Assembly: GCF_000760215.1 (NCBI RefSeq)
Contig: NZ_JNAW01000001.1
Span: 62,001 to 126,000, forward strand
DNA: 64,000 nucleotides
Direction of reading: 5' to 3'
Origin: Prochlorococcus sp. MIT 0603
Lineage (GTDB): Bacteria; Cyanobacteriota; Cyanobacteriia; PCC-6307; Cyanobiaceae
Every line of letters begins with the position of its first letter. Within the stretch, counting starts at the first letter, position 1. Of this stretch, positions 35,793-46,103 are shown in pieces. Both the position numbers and the translations under genes were made by a program. The notes beneath the pieces were generated by a model, which worked only from the letters and a program-made list of their open reading frames with translations, was not told where the DNA came from and searched no databases.

Positions 35793-36734
35793 TTATATAG
35801 ATATATGCAGAGTTTTTGTTTTTCTATGTCTATTTACTTGATTGCTTACTAATCCAACACTCCAACATTGACCAAAATAAATAATTAAACCAACTAACCA
35901 TATCCAAAGTGTTAACACTAAAACTCCGCTAATAATTCCATATGCTTGAAATCTTGAACCTAGAGATAAAATAGTTCTGCTAACTGCTGAGTTTAATATT
36001 GTTAGTAATCCGCCAATCATTATTGCTCCTGGAATAAGAGGGCGAATAGGGACCCTTCTTCTAGGAACTAATGCTTGTAATAATAGTGCCATGATTGTAA
36101 AACCTATAAAAGGTAATATTATTTGCCCAGCTTCGATTAATGGAATTTTTGATAATGTATCTGTGAATTGAGGATTAGCATCTTGAAGTTCAGTCCATAC
36201 AGCACCTGGTATCATTTTTAAATAAGAGCTGACTTCATCAATAACCATAAATAGTCCGACTAGTAATACAACTAGGAAAGCTTCTATTCTGTTTCTAATT
36301 AATCTAAAAGCTTGCATTCGCAGAGGAATGGAGGTTGTTTTGGATGGTAAAGCATCTTCCCAAAGTCTATCGGCACCTCTTTGAAGAGTTAGATATGCAT
36401 TGCCTGCAGTGATAATTAAAAACATCGCACCTAATATTCCTGCACCGAATCCTTGATTTACAAGTTTGATGAGAGTTGTTTCTACCAGTCCAACTACAGA
36501 GGGAGGTAATACTTGTGCTGCTAAACCAATAATTTGTTGATCTAGTCCTTGTTGCTTACCTAAAAACCATGAGGCAGAAGACAAGGAGATTAATAGGATT
36601 GGAAAGAAAGACTGTAATGTGTAATAGGCAAATGCTGCACTTAGATCTACACAGTCACATCGATTCCATCTTTGAGAAGCTTGCCATAAGCTTCTAAGAA
36701 GCCAATTAAACTGACGCTTCCAATTGGTTACCAC
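35793..36734 (-). CDS. YihY/BrkB family membrane protein
   Basis: The 313-residue integral membrane protein has about six spans and the family motifs LSAAFAYYTLQSFFPILL, NAYLTLQRGADRLW and PGAIMIGGLLTI. These proteins were once called ribonuclease BN, a name now dropped; their function is unclear. The upstream gap holds a weak hairpin, ACTTCCA/TGGAAGT at 36751-36772. Confidence 0.88.
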   Translation of the reverse strand: MVTNWKRQFNWLLRSLWQASQRWNRCDCVDLSAAFAYYTLQSFFPILLISLSSASWFLGKQQGLDQQIIGLAAQVLPPSVVGLVETTLIKLVNQGFGAGILGAMFLIITAGNAYLTLQRGADRLWEDALPSKTTSIPLRMQAFRLIRNRIEAFLVVLLVGLFMVIDEVSSYLKMIPGAVWTELQDANPQFTDTLSKIPLIEAGQIILPFIGFTIMALLLQALVPRRRVPIRPLIPGAIMIGGLLTILNSAVSRTILSLGSRFQAYGIISGVLVLTLWIWLVGLIIYFGQCWSVGLVSNQVNRHRKTKTLHISI

Positions 36735-36873
36735 ACTTTTATTAGTTTAGACTTCCATATTTTAGTGGAAGTAAAGGAAATATAGTGTGAAATGGATGAT
36801 TAATTTTTTTTGGGTAGATTTCCTTATTTTGTTTGAGTAAAAATAATTTTTTAAAATTAGCTTTATTTATTAT

Positions 36874-37683
36874 CTAATTCATTAATATATTTCCCCAAGG
36901 AACAAGTCTATCTAAGTTTTGTTTGGAATTAGCTGCTATTAAAGGGAAATCAACTGAAGTAAGGTCTTTTCCTCGCTCAATATTTTCAGGGTTAAGATCT
37001 AACCACTTAATTGAACAACCAAGCTCATTTAAAATTAACCATGCTGCGGCTATATCCCATATTTTAGGAGTTGCTTCTAGTGCCCCAAATGTTTGACCTG
37101 TTGCAACACTTGTCATATTTAAACTAGAAACCCCAAGCAACCTTATCTTTCCAGGAAAACGTTCATGTGGTTGTTTTTGCAATACACTAATTGATCGACT
37201 ACAAACAGACACACAGTCACTTTGAGTTCTGATCGGTTGACTATTAATTAACTTGTTATTCATCCATACTCCTCTACCCCTAATTGCAAGAATTCTTTTT
37301 TTGAGTGCAGGGATATCAAGGAGAGCTGTTTCGGGTTGACCATCTGTAAAACGTGCTATTGAGATTGCCCAGAAAGGAATACCTGCAGCAAAGTTTGTTG
37401 TTCCATCTAGTGGATCTACTACCCAATATGAATTAGTAGAAGGTATTAACTTAGATCCTTCTTCGCTCAACACACCTTCTTGATTACCAGTAATATTTGA
37501 TATGCCCTTCACAATATGCTCATCACTCCAGCGATCACAGCTGGTGATTAATGTTCCATCTGCTTTTAACTCAGAATTAATTTGACCAAAATCTTTCAAT
37601 TGTCTTGCTGCTACCTCATTCACTAAAGTATGAAGAGCTTCAAATTGAGTTTGATCCAGCTTATCCTGCTGAGCACTATTCAT
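36874..37683 (-). CDS. inositol monophosphatase family phosphatase
   Basis: The metal-dependent phosphatase has 269 residues. Metal-site motifs are LSEEGS (about 78-83), WVVDPLDGTTNFAAGIPFW, and WDIAAAWLIL. It could act on inositol phosphate, histidinol phosphate or a related sugar phosphate; the family motif alone does not decide. It starts 9 bases after the TolC-like gene stop, on the same strand. Confidence 0.9.
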   Translation of the reverse strand: MNSAQQDKLDQTQFEALHTLVNEVAARQLKDFGQINSELKADGTLITSCDRWSDEHIVKGISNITGNQEGVLSEEGSKLIPSTNSYWVVDPLDGTTNFAAGIPFWAISIARFTDGQPETALLDIPALKKRILAIRGRGVWMNNKLINSQPIRTQSDCVSVCSRSISVLQKQPHERFPGKIRLLGVSSLNMTSVATGQTFGALEATPKIWDIAAAWLILNELGCSIKWLDLNPENIERGKDLTSVDFPLIAANSKQNLDRLVPWGNILMN

Positions 37684-37692
37684 GATTTAAAA

Positions 37693-39345
37693 CTATAAAA
37701 GTTCCATGCAGGTATCTTTATCAAATGATAATTGCTCTAGCGAATTTTTATAATTTAATTTATCAGTATTTAAAGATTTTCTTTCTATACTTATTTTGGT
37801 GCAATCATTTAAGCTTCTAAGCCCGGTCTTTCTTTCTAAACTTATTATATTTGTGTTGAAGTCAGTAATAGATTTGATGTAATTAACTTCTGCTTGAGTA
37901 AGATCTCTTTGACTAGTAATAACCTCTCGTTGGGTTGTGATACCTGCTTGTAATCTTAAGATAGACAATCTTAAAGATTCTTTAGCTGATTGTATGGCTT
38001 CAAATGAATTTTTAATATTTTTTTGTGCAATTTCTAATTTAAAGAAAGCCTCTTCAATTTCTTTTCTTATTTGTGTTTTCTTTAAATAAAATTGTGATTC
38101 TAATTCTTTAACCTTCTCCTTGCTGGCGTAGTATTTTGATTTCCCATATCCACCATCAAAGATTGGCCATTCAAATTGAATGCCAACAGTATTACTTGTA
38201 CTATTAATACTATTGTTAGTTCTTGGAGATGAAGATGCTATTTCACCTTTTGATATGGAACTGTCAAAGGTATTATAGATAGAGACTTTAGGTTGATTAG
38301 TTGACCGGGCTATTTTTGCTTTATTATTATTGATGGATACTTTCCTCTTTAATTGATCTAATTCCTTTCTATATTTATATCCAGAATCTATGCTTTCTTC
38401 TAGAGAAGGTTCCCAAATTCCAATAATTCTTGGCTCTGAATTAATTTTGGGAGATATATTTTGATCAAGGTTTAATAATTGAGCAAATTTTCTTTGATTA
38501 ATCTTCTTCATTCCTAGCTTTTCTGTTAATAACTGCTTGTCTTTATATAATTGTGTCTTTGCTTCTAAAACTTCAAGTTTAGATATTAAACCTGATTTGA
38601 ACTTAACTCGTGCTTCTTTTAATGATATTTTTGATGTTTCTATGGAATCTTTTGCAATACGTATATCTTGAAATGATTTTTGAAGATTAAAATATTGTGT
38701 ATTAGCTTCCAATAATAAATCACGTAATTTAATTGAATAAGCAATTCTGGAATTCTCAAATTGATCTCTTGCTGCTGATATTTGAGGAATCCTTGAAGGA
38801 TTAATTATATCCCATTTTAATGTAGCTTTTATGCTAGCTTTTTTTTGATCACTTGATGTATTAGTAGATAAATCATTATAGACATTACCCTTTAGATATT
38901 GAGGGAAACCATTACTAGATAAGTTTAATTTTGGATACCAAGACGCTAGTTCACTTTTCAATAAGTATCTGGCTTCATTAACTCTTGCCTCCATTATTTT
39001 AATTTCAGCGCTATTAGACTTTATTAAATTCTCTAACTCGTATCGCTTAATAATAACAGTATCTTTGTTTTTTTTATGGGCTTTAATATATCTATTTTTT
39101 ATTTCGTTCTTTATCTTTTGCGTTTTTTGATTTGTCTTTTTTAATTTAAAATCTTCCTTATTTACTTTTTCTTTCGGTGAATGATTAATTATTTTTTCCC
39201 ATAAAATTTTATCAGAAGAATAATCATTAGATGTTTTTAATTCATTGGATTGTGCGTAGTTTAATCCATCATTTCCAAGTAGAAATAAGAAAATAATATT
39301 GGCGGATATTTTTTTGATATTAGCTAAAGAGATATTCTTTCTCAT
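37693..39345 (-). CDS. TolC-type outer membrane efflux protein
   Basis: The 550-residue protein begins with a signal peptide (ISANIIFLFLLGNDGLNYA) and a Lys/Asn-rich stretch of about 75 residues. The rest is a typical outer-membrane-factor repeat: two long helical halves with heptads (EARVKFKSGLISKLEVLEA and LRLQAGITTQREVITSQRD). It should form a trimeric channel in the outer membrane for efflux or secretion. It is four bases downstream of the DUF512 radical-SAM gene. Confidence 0.9.
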   Translation of the reverse strand: MRKNISLANIKKISANIIFLFLLGNDGLNYAQSNELKTSNDYSSDKILWEKIINHSPKEKVNKEDFKLKKTNQKTQKIKNEIKNRYIKAHKKNKDTVIIKRYELENLIKSNSAEIKIMEARVNEARYLLKSELASWYPKLNLSSNGFPQYLKGNVYNDLSTNTSSDQKKASIKATLKWDIINPSRIPQISAARDQFENSRIAYSIKLRDLLLEANTQYFNLQKSFQDIRIAKDSIETSKISLKEARVKFKSGLISKLEVLEAKTQLYKDKQLLTEKLGMKKINQRKFAQLLNLDQNISPKINSEPRIIGIWEPSLEESIDSGYKYRKELDQLKRKVSINNNKAKIARSTNQPKVSIYNTFDSSISKGEIASSSPRTNNSINSTSNTVGIQFEWPIFDGGYGKSKYYASKEKVKELESQFYLKKTQIRKEIEEAFFKLEIAQKNIKNSFEAIQSAKESLRLSILRLQAGITTQREVITSQRDLTQAEVNYIKSITDFNTNIISLERKTGLRSLNDCTKISIERKSLNTDKLNYKNSLEQLSFDKDTCMELL

Positions 39346-39348
39346 TTT

Positions 39349-40716
39349 CTAACCTTCGATTACTCTCTTTACAAAGTCTTCTGGGCCAAAAACTATTTTT
39401 ATAGGTATTTTAAGATTTTCCTCTACTTCTTTAATACTTATATCATCTAGAAAAGTAGCTTCACCATGTTTCAGCATCACAGATGGCAATAAAAGGACAT
39501 CACCAAGATTTTTATTTTGTAATCCAGTTATTACATCTTGACCGGTTAGTAAGCCAGTAACTACTTCCTCTTTTCCCCAGTAAGGGCTTGTAAGGCTGAA
39601 CATGTTCAATGTAAGTCCATCAATTGCATTCATCCTTTTTGATATAGGTTCTAGTGCTTTTCCTACTAGTTTACCTACTACCCAACTACAATTGCGCTGT
39701 ACAGAGATTTTTTTTGGCAGTTTTTTAGTTGCTTTATCCATATTCTCTAGAAAATATCTAATACTACCTACCCCATTTTCTTCTTGTGGGAGATCTTCAT
39801 AAGCAACTCGATTGGGCAGCGGTATATCTGCGATTAAATACCATTCATCTGATAACCATGCAAAGCGAGTTCCAATCACAGATTGATAGGTGGCTTGTAA
39901 TTTTTCTACCAATGCAATTACTTTCATTGCGCAATTTTGGTCTACAGGTTTAAGCCCATCATTATCAGGGCGAAATCTTGTAAGACCTACTGGCACGACT
40001 GCAGTTGATAGTATTGTTGGGAATTCACCTTGGGAAAAAGCAAATAGATCATTTAGTGTATTCTCAAGATTTTCATCGTCGTTTAAACCAGGGCAGACAA
40101 CTACTTGAGCATGTAATTGTAGTTTTCGCTCTGAAAACCATTTTATTTGATTAATGATGAGACTGGCTTTTTTATTTTTTAGCAATTGTGCTCTTAAGTC
40201 CCCATTAGTTGAATGAACAGAGACAAATAGAGGAGATAAGCGTTGATTCTCAATTCTTTGCCAATCAGTTTTTGTTAGATTAGTTAGTGTTAAATAAGAA
40301 CCGTATAGAAAGCTCATGCGATAGTCATCATCTTTAAGATATAGTGTTTTACGCCTACCATGAGGTTGCTGATCAATAAAACAAAATGGACAGTGATTGT
40401 TGCATTGTTTGAGACCATCAAATAAGGCTTCTGTGAAGACTAGTCCTAATCCATCATCTTGATCTTTTTCAATATGAATCTTATGGAGTTTTTCTTCTTG
40501 ATCAATTACTTCAATTTGTAGGTCTTCTTCAGAAATTAAGTATCTGTAATCTATTAAATCTCTTGGTCTTATTCCATTAATGCTTATTAATTTATCTCCA
40601 GGTTCAAACCCAAGATCCTCACCTATTGAATCTTTTTCGACGATTTCAACAACAGCAGGATGTGGCGCATCGTTAATGGATGGAATTGCATTATTTTGAG
40701 AAGGTTCTGTCCACAC
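39349..40716 (-). CDS. DUF512 radical-SAM protein with PDZ-like N-terminus
   Basis: The protein has 455 residues. A PDZ-like N-terminal domain (FEPGDKLISINGIRPRD) is followed by a radical-SAM cysteine triad CNNHCPFC at Cys105, Cys109 and Cys112, then a DUF512 domain in the C-terminal part. This is the cyanobacterial FeS-CHP family; the reaction is unknown. The start is GTG at 40716. A gap of 275 bases without an ORF I would support separates it from the next gene. Confidence 0.9.
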   Translation of the reverse strand: MWTEPSQNNAIPSINDAPHPAVVEIVEKDSIGEDLGFEPGDKLISINGIRPRDLIDYRYLISEEDLQIEVIDQEEKLHKIHIEKDQDDGLGLVFTEALFDGLKQCNNHCPFCFIDQQPHGRRKTLYLKDDDYRMSFLYGSYLTLTNLTKTDWQRIENQRLSPLFVSVHSTNGDLRAQLLKNKKASLIINQIKWFSERKLQLHAQVVVCPGLNDDENLENTLNDLFAFSQGEFPTILSTAVVPVGLTRFRPDNDGLKPVDQNCAMKVIALVEKLQATYQSVIGTRFAWLSDEWYLIADIPLPNRVAYEDLPQEENGVGSIRYFLENMDKATKKLPKKISVQRNCSWVVGKLVGKALEPISKRMNAIDGLTLNMFSLTSPYWGKEEVVTGLLTGQDVITGLQNKNLGDVLLLPSVMLKHGEATFLDDISIKEVEENLKIPIKIVFGPEDFVKRVIEG

Positions 40717-40991
40717 GGATTAGAAAAGTGTTGATTTAGTTTGCTATCAAATTGAATGATTCTTCTAGTTAGATTAGGCAATTTTTATAAGCCCAACAAA
40801 TACAGAACCATATATTTTTTATTTTAGAACTAAGTAGGTCCTTTCAAAATAAGTAAGTGTTTAGATGCTTTACTATTGCGTTTGAATTGAGCTAGTTTGA
40901 GAAGCTTGATCTGGAGACTCTTTTCTCATCATCAAACAATTAGATAGCTTTTGCTCTGAGCCACTCTTTCACTACTAACGACTCTTCAGAA

Positions 40992-41684
40992 TTGTCGGAG
41001 GGATATTTATCTAGGCCATCAACCTTGAGATTTTGTGCTGGAGCCCTTGTGGTTTTACCAGTTTTTCTGCAAGCACCCTGGGTCCATTTTCATCCTTTAT
41101 CTGCATTATTGTTTACTTTTATTTTGGTGGGTTTAGGGATACTCTTAGCACAATTTGTTGATGATAAATGGTTTAGGATTGGTTCTCTTCTAATAGGAGT
41201 GAGTGGGAGTTGGTTAGGTGGATGTTTGTTTTGGGGTTGGTTGAGAATTCACCCTGTTTTACATTTGCCTGTAGAAGCTGTTGCTCTCCCTTTGGCTTGC
41301 GTAGGTCTTTTTTCAAAATGGAGAATTGGGGCTGCTTTTTATTTGGCTTGCTTGCTTGGCACTGCTTTTACAGATCTGATGATGGTTTTGACTGGAGTAA
41401 TGAGATTCTGGCCTGCTGTCGTTTCAGTATCTGTTGAAGAAGCTGCTCAGATATTAAGTGACACTTCTATTAATCTTTTTAGCCCCATAAAGTTGTTTTT
41501 GATTTTTTTAGCAGCTGTTTTAATTATTCTTCTCTCTAATCAAATGAATCAAAGAGGCACTCTTAATTCACCTGGTGGACGCGCTTGGTTAGTTGCTGGC
41601 GCGGCTTTAACAACAACACTTTGGGTTGATGGGTTGTTTTTGGTGACTGCGCTTCTTCAGCCAAGGTTTAGTGGATTGATATAG
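40992..41684 (+). CDS. DUF3120 membrane protein
   Basis: The 230-residue integral membrane protein has about seven spans. A segment such as CAGALVVLPVFLQAPWVHFHP near the N-terminus fits the cyanobacterial DUF3120 family. The start is TTG at 40992; no other start fits the reading frame well. The function is unknown. nadB follows 13 bases later and probably shares the transcript. Confidence 0.82.
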   Translation: MSEGYLSRPSTLRFCAGALVVLPVFLQAPWVHFHPLSALLFTFILVGLGILLAQFVDDKWFRIGSLLIGVSGSWLGGCLFWGWLRIHPVLHLPVEAVALPLACVGLFSKWRIGAAFYLACLLGTAFTDLMMVLTGVMRFWPAVVSVSVEEAAQILSDTSINLFSPIKLFLIFLAAVLIILLSNQMNQRGTLNSPGGRAWLVAGAALTTTLWVDGLFLVTALLQPRFSGLI

Positions 41685-41697
41685 CGAGATTTGATTT

Positions 41698-43371
41698 ATG
41701 GATGTCTCCTGTAATTCAACTCCTATATCTAAGGGATCATGGGATGTGATTGTCATAGGAGCAGGTGCAGCAGGATTGATGACTTGTCTCGAATTGCCTT
41801 CTCACTTGAATGTGTTGCTAGTCAATCGCAATACAAGTAAAAAGTCAGCAAGTCGATGGGCTCAAGGGGGGATTGCTTCGGTAACTAGAAAAGAAGATAG
41901 TTTCTCTAGTCATGCAGAAGATACATTTAAAGCTGGCGGAGGTTTATGCGATGGAGATGCTGTTCGAATGTTGGTGGAAAATGCACCTATATGCGTTGAC
42001 AGACTTCAAAATTTAGGCATGGAATTTGACAGAGATCTAAATGGACTATCAACTACTTTAGAGGCTGCACATAGCTATAGACGTGTGCTACATGTTCAAG
42101 ATCAAACTGGGAGAGCATTGATTGATGTCTTGAGAGATCAAGTTGAGAAAAGATCTAATATTCTTCATCGTCGAGGTGTAAGAGTTACTCAACTTTGGGT
42201 TGAAAATAATAGGTGCATTGGTGTTCAGGTTTTAGATGGACCTTTCCTTTATTGGATTCAATCTAGAGCTGTTGTTTTGGCATCTGGTGGTGGTGGTCAT
42301 TTATTTGCTAATACCACTAATCCTCCTCAGGCTTGTGGAGAAGGGTTGTCTTTGGCTTGGAAAGCAGGAGCTTCGATCGAGGACCTTGAATTTTTTCAAT
42401 TTCATCCCACAGCATTAAAAATGAAAGGTGCGCCTTGTTTTCTGATTTCTGAAGCGGTCAGAGGTGAAGGCGCGGTTTTGGTTGATCGCTATGGAAAAAG
42501 TCCCGTAGCCCATTTATCTCACCGTGATCTTTCAGTTAGAGATCAAGTGAGCAGGGCTCTGGTGAAGACCATGCAATCTCAAGGAGTTAGTTCTCTTGGC
42601 CTCAATTTAATGCGGATTCCTTATCAAAAAATTCAAGAACGTTTTCCTTCAATTCTTCAACGATGTAGAGAAATGGGAATTGACCCCTTACATAGTTTGA
42701 TTCCTATTGCACCTGCAGCGCATTATTGGATGGGCGGTGTGGCAACAAACATGCATGCTGAAACATCATTGACTGGTTTGTATGCAGTAGGGGAAGTAGC
42801 ATGCACTGGTGTTCATGGGGCCAATAGATTGGCCAGTAATTCTTTATTGGAGTGCCTTGTATTTGCTGGCCAAATGTCTAATATTCATTTAAATGATTAC
42901 CTTTATCCGAACAGAGATATTCCAAAATATTGTTTTCATGTTGATATTCTTTCTGATATAGATGAAGCTAGTAATGATGATTTTTTGAGATCATCTATTA
43001 ACGAATTAAGAGAATTATTTTGGAATGAGGTGGGAGTAAATCGATCTAAGAAGGGTATGCAACGAGCTATCAAAAATATAAGATCAGATTTCAACAATTT
43101 ATCCCAACACACTTTATTAAGTTTAGTCCAGAATCAAAATATAGATATATGCAACTACTTTGATGAAATAACAAGAAAGAAAATAAATTTACTTCTTGAT
43201 TTGAGTCATCGACAACTAACTAGTATTCTAACATTAAATGCTTGCTTATTTAGATGTGAAAGCAGGGGTGGGCATTATAGAGTCGATGCCCCTCAATCTT
43301 TGCCATACTGGAGATGTCATTCTCAACAGATAAGAGGTGAATCAATAAAAACAAGGCCTGTAAGAAATTAA
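41698..43371 (+). CDS. nadB: L-aspartate oxidase
   Basis: The flavoenzyme makes iminoaspartate for NAD synthesis. The 557 residues contain the FAD loop VIVIGAGAAGL near the N-terminus, SRWAQGGIASV, HAEDTFKAGGGLCD and the C-terminal FAD segment GVHGANRLASNSLLE. Length and motifs fit NadB rather than succinate dehydrogenase. It is convergent with the VKOR gene. Confidence 0.95.
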   Translation: MDVSCNSTPISKGSWDVIVIGAGAAGLMTCLELPSHLNVLLVNRNTSKKSASRWAQGGIASVTRKEDSFSSHAEDTFKAGGGLCDGDAVRMLVENAPICVDRLQNLGMEFDRDLNGLSTTLEAAHSYRRVLHVQDQTGRALIDVLRDQVEKRSNILHRRGVRVTQLWVENNRCIGVQVLDGPFLYWIQSRAVVLASGGGGHLFANTTNPPQACGEGLSLAWKAGASIEDLEFFQFHPTALKMKGAPCFLISEAVRGEGAVLVDRYGKSPVAHLSHRDLSVRDQVSRALVKTMQSQGVSSLGLNLMRIPYQKIQERFPSILQRCREMGIDPLHSLIPIAPAAHYWMGGVATNMHAETSLTGLYAVGEVACTGVHGANRLASNSLLECLVFAGQMSNIHLNDYLYPNRDIPKYCFHVDILSDIDEASNDDFLRSSINELRELFWNEVGVNRSKKGMQRAIKNIRSDFNNLSQHTLLSLVQNQNIDICNYFDEITRKKINLLLDLSHRQLTSILTLNACLFRCESRGGHYRVDAPQSLPYWRCHSQQIRGESIKTRPVRN

Positions 43372-43376
43372 CTCTA

Positions 43377-44318
43377 TTAGAAATCTCTAGGCCCATTATA
43401 GCCACTTATGTTAGCTAATTCATCAAGAGATTTTACACCTGATTGTATCTCTCCATTGATTTCCCATGAGGGGAAGGCTTCAATTCCTTTTCTTTTACAT
43501 AAATCTGTTTTGCTGTTGACCCCGTCAATAGCGCATTCAACTGATTTAAGATTATCTGATGCTTCATTTCCAAACATTTCCATCTGATCATGGCAATGAG
43601 AGCACCAATATGCTTTGTATAGAATTATATTTTTCTTGTTTAAATACTGTGCTAATTGAATTGAAGATTTTGAGCTTTTATTGTTGATTATAGGAGCCTC
43701 TCCTTGATTTAAAATTGGAGATTGAGCTTTACTTGGATCCACTGACGATGTCCATATTAATCCTCCTAATAAAATAACTATAGTAACAATTAAACCTCTA
43801 AAAAATAATTCTCTACGGTCTTCCCAACCTCCTCCAATTATTGTTAAGATAAAAATAAAACTGGATATTACAGCTGAAAGAATACAGAAAAAACAAAAAG
43901 CTTTTATTTTTATGATCATTATTCCCATCAATATAAAACTGAATATGGCCATAGAATTTGATATAAGAAATAATCCCCACCATGCTTTTCTAGTGACTTC
44001 TAGCTTGCTTGTAGATATCCAAGGCAGAAAAGGAATTGTCGCTAGAAGTAATACGCTTAGATAACAAATAAAACCAATAAAAGATAGTGGAATATCTGAC
44101 CCATTAATTTGAAAGACTGTACCCCAAGGGCTATTGAGAACTTTGTCGCAACCGCCTGTTCCCCCAGGACAAGAAAGAGTGCTAATCCAACCCCATCTAT
44201 GGAGAGTGATAGAACCTGTATCAATAATTCCTATGGTTGCCAAGACTCCTATAAGAGTCCGAGCAATCTTGGAGCCTGGATCCTGTCTTCTACGACTTTT
44301 TATGCGAGATGTCCCCAT
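43377..44318 (-). CDS. VKOR-thioredoxin fusion oxidoreductase
   Basis: The 313-residue membrane protein forms disulfides in exported or lumenal proteins. The VKOR part has Cys50 and Cys57 in a loop, and the redox pair FCFFC (Cys142 and Cys145) at the end of a span. A thioredoxin-like domain follows with YWCSHCHD (Cys239 and Cys242). This fused form is typical of cyanobacteria (LTO1-type in plants) and would combine the quinone-linked oxidase with its own partner. It is divergent from rimO. Confidence 0.92.
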   Translation of the reverse strand: MGTSRIKSRRRQDPGSKIARTLIGVLATIGIIDTGSITLHRWGWISTLSCPGGTGGCDKVLNSPWGTVFQINGSDIPLSFIGFICYLSVLLLATIPFLPWISTSKLEVTRKAWWGLFLISNSMAIFSFILMGIMIIKIKAFCFFCILSAVISSFIFILTIIGGGWEDRRELFFRGLIVTIVILLGGLIWTSSVDPSKAQSPILNQGEAPIINNKSSKSSIQLAQYLNKKNIILYKAYWCSHCHDQMEMFGNEASDNLKSVECAIDGVNSKTDLCKRKGIEAFPSWEINGEIQSGVKSLDELANISGYNGPRDF

Positions 44319-44455
44319 TTTGTTAGTAATTTTTGGATCTTTAGAGTTTTTCTAAGAATAGTCTTTTTATGAGTTAGAACGATCATATTATTTTTATGAT
44401 GATTGATTTTCTTTTAAGTTTCCATAATGATTGAGATAGTAAAAGGCAATAAATC

Positions 44456-45844
44456 ATAGATAAGACGAAATCATTTCCCCAACTGCATCCGTCAGTAGCT
44501 TTTGTTCACCTTGGGTGTGAAAAAAATCTTGTGGATACTGAACACATGATGGGTTTACTTGATCAAGCAGGATATGCAGTTAATTCTAATCCTTCTGATG
44601 CTTCTTTAGTAGTTGTAAATACCTGTAGTTTCATTCAAGATGCCCGCGAAGAATCCGTTCGAACATTAATAGGTTTGGCAGATCAGGGGAAAGAACTAAT
44701 TATTGCTGGATGCCTTGCGCAACATTTTCAAGATGAATTGATGCAGTCAATCCCAGAAGCAAAAGCAATTATTGGTACTGGAGATTATCAGCACATCTTA
44801 AAGGTCTTGAAAAGAATTGAGAAGGGAGAAAGAGTTAACCAAGTTTCTCAGATACCTAAATTTGTTGGGGATGAAAAGTTACCTCGTTTTAGAGCTAAAG
44901 GTCAGGCCATTGCTTATTTAAAAATTGCTGAAGGATGCGATTATCGTTGTGCTTTTTGCATTATTCCAAAATTAAGAGGAAATCAACGAAGCCGTTCAAT
45001 TGAATCAATTGTCTTTGAAGCGAATGAATTAGCCAAAAATGGTGTAAAAGAATTAATTTTAATTAGCCAAATTTCTACTAATTATGGAATTGATATTTAT
45101 GGATTTCCTGCTCTAGGTAATTTATTAAGAGCTCTTGGAGAGGTTGATATCCCTTGGATTCGAGTTCACTATGCATACCCTACAGGGATCACATCTGAAT
45201 TGATCCAGGTTTTTAAAGAAGTACCTAACTTACTGCCCTATCTTGATTTGCCTTTGCAACATAGCCATCCAGATGTACTCAGAGCAATGAATCGACCGTG
45301 GCAGGCTGATCTTAATTCTTCTTTATTAGATAGCATTAGAGACCAATTGCCTGATGCTGTATTTAGAACATCTTTTATTGTGGGCTTCCCTGGCGAGACG
45401 GAATCTGAATTTGATCATCTTGTTTCTTTTGTTGAAAATCAGGAATTTGATCATGTTGGTGTCTTTACATTTTCCTTGGAGGAGGGAACGAAGGCTTCAT
45501 CTTTAGATAATCAAGTTCCTTTGGACGTTGCGCAATCACGCAAAGATAAAATAATTTCCATTCAGCAACCTATTGCGGCTCGAAAAAATCGAAATTCCAT
45601 TGGAAGGACTCTGGATGTATTAATTGAGAAAGAAGATTTAGAAACAGGAGAAATATTGGGTAGATGTTATCGCTTTGCTCCAGAAGTTGATGGATCAGTG
45701 AGATTGCAAGGAGATAGTTCCGACAAGAGTTTCATTCCTGGAAGCATGGTTCCAGCATTAATTACTGGTTCTGATTTATATGATTTGACAGGAAGAGTTA
45801 TTGGAGCTAAGGAAATGGTTTTGTCTGCAAGAACTAAACTTTAG
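44456..45844 (+). CDS. rimO: ribosomal protein S12 methylthiotransferase RimO
   Basis: RimO adds a methylthio group to Asp88 of ribosomal protein S12. The radical-SAM triad CDYRCAFC and the cluster cysteines in NTCSF and AGCLAQ are clear, as is a C-terminal TRAM-like domain. The frame is open upstream to a TAA at 44450, and [12 protein letters not shown] carries the first cluster cysteine at 44516. The first ordinary start in frame is GTG 44531, after that cysteine. The upstream region has no ATG, GTG or TTG, only ATC 44453 and ATA 44456 behind an AAGG. I therefore extend it to 44456 and treat the start as open. Confidence 0.85.
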   Translation: MDKTKSFPQLHPSVAFVHLGCEKNLVDTEHMMGLLDQAGYAVNSNPSDASLVVVNTCSFIQDAREESVRTLIGLADQGKELIIAGCLAQHFQDELMQSIPEAKAIIGTGDYQHILKVLKRIEKGERVNQVSQIPKFVGDEKLPRFRAKGQAIAYLKIAEGCDYRCAFCIIPKLRGNQRSRSIESIVFEANELAKNGVKELILISQISTNYGIDIYGFPALGNLLRALGEVDIPWIRVHYAYPTGITSELIQVFKEVPNLLPYLDLPLQHSHPDVLRAMNRPWQADLNSSLLDSIRDQLPDAVFRTSFIVGFPGETESEFDHLVSFVENQEFDHVGVFTFSLEEGTKASSLDNQVPLDVAQSRKDKIISIQQPIAARKNRNSIGRTLDVLIEKEDLETGEILGRCYRFAPEVDGSVRLQGDSSDKSFIPGSMVPALITGSDLYDLTGRVIGAKEMVLSARTKL

Positions 45845-45936
45845 ATAAATAAAAAGAATATTCCTTTTATTTTCCCTCAATATATTTTGTAGCAACTTAT
45901 CTTTGCATTGAATTTCAATTGGCTTTTTAAAGATAA

Positions 45937-46029
45937 TTAGATTAGCTTTATTGCTTTTAAGACTTTATTGATACCAAACGCTGCACCAAGACCGATTCCA
46001 ACTAGCGCAAAATAAAATAAAACTCCCAT
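45937..46029 (-). CDS. petL: cytochrome b6f subunit PetL candidate
   Basis: The tiny ORF encodes 30 residues from ATG at 46029 to TAA at 45937. It has a single span (LFYFALVGIGLGAAFGI) and ends in KAIKLI. Known cyanobacterial PetL chains are about 30-32 residues, start with a FY motif near the N-terminus and end in IKLI, so the match in size and ends is good. PetL stabilises the cytochrome b6f dimer. The protein is so short that chance cannot be excluded. Confidence 0.58.
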   Translation of the reverse strand: MGVLFYFALVGIGLGAAFGINKVLKAIKLI

Positions 46030-46103
46030 TAGCAAAAATCAATTTGTACTTATTAGAACAGATCTAGGTCCCTTTTGTGCCAAAACTATTTAGCTTTTGA
46101 AAT

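Noticed and set aside
36751-36772. Hairpin upstream of yihY as a terminator
   Set aside because: Arms are seven bases and no T-run follows on the minus strand, so it is too weak to list.
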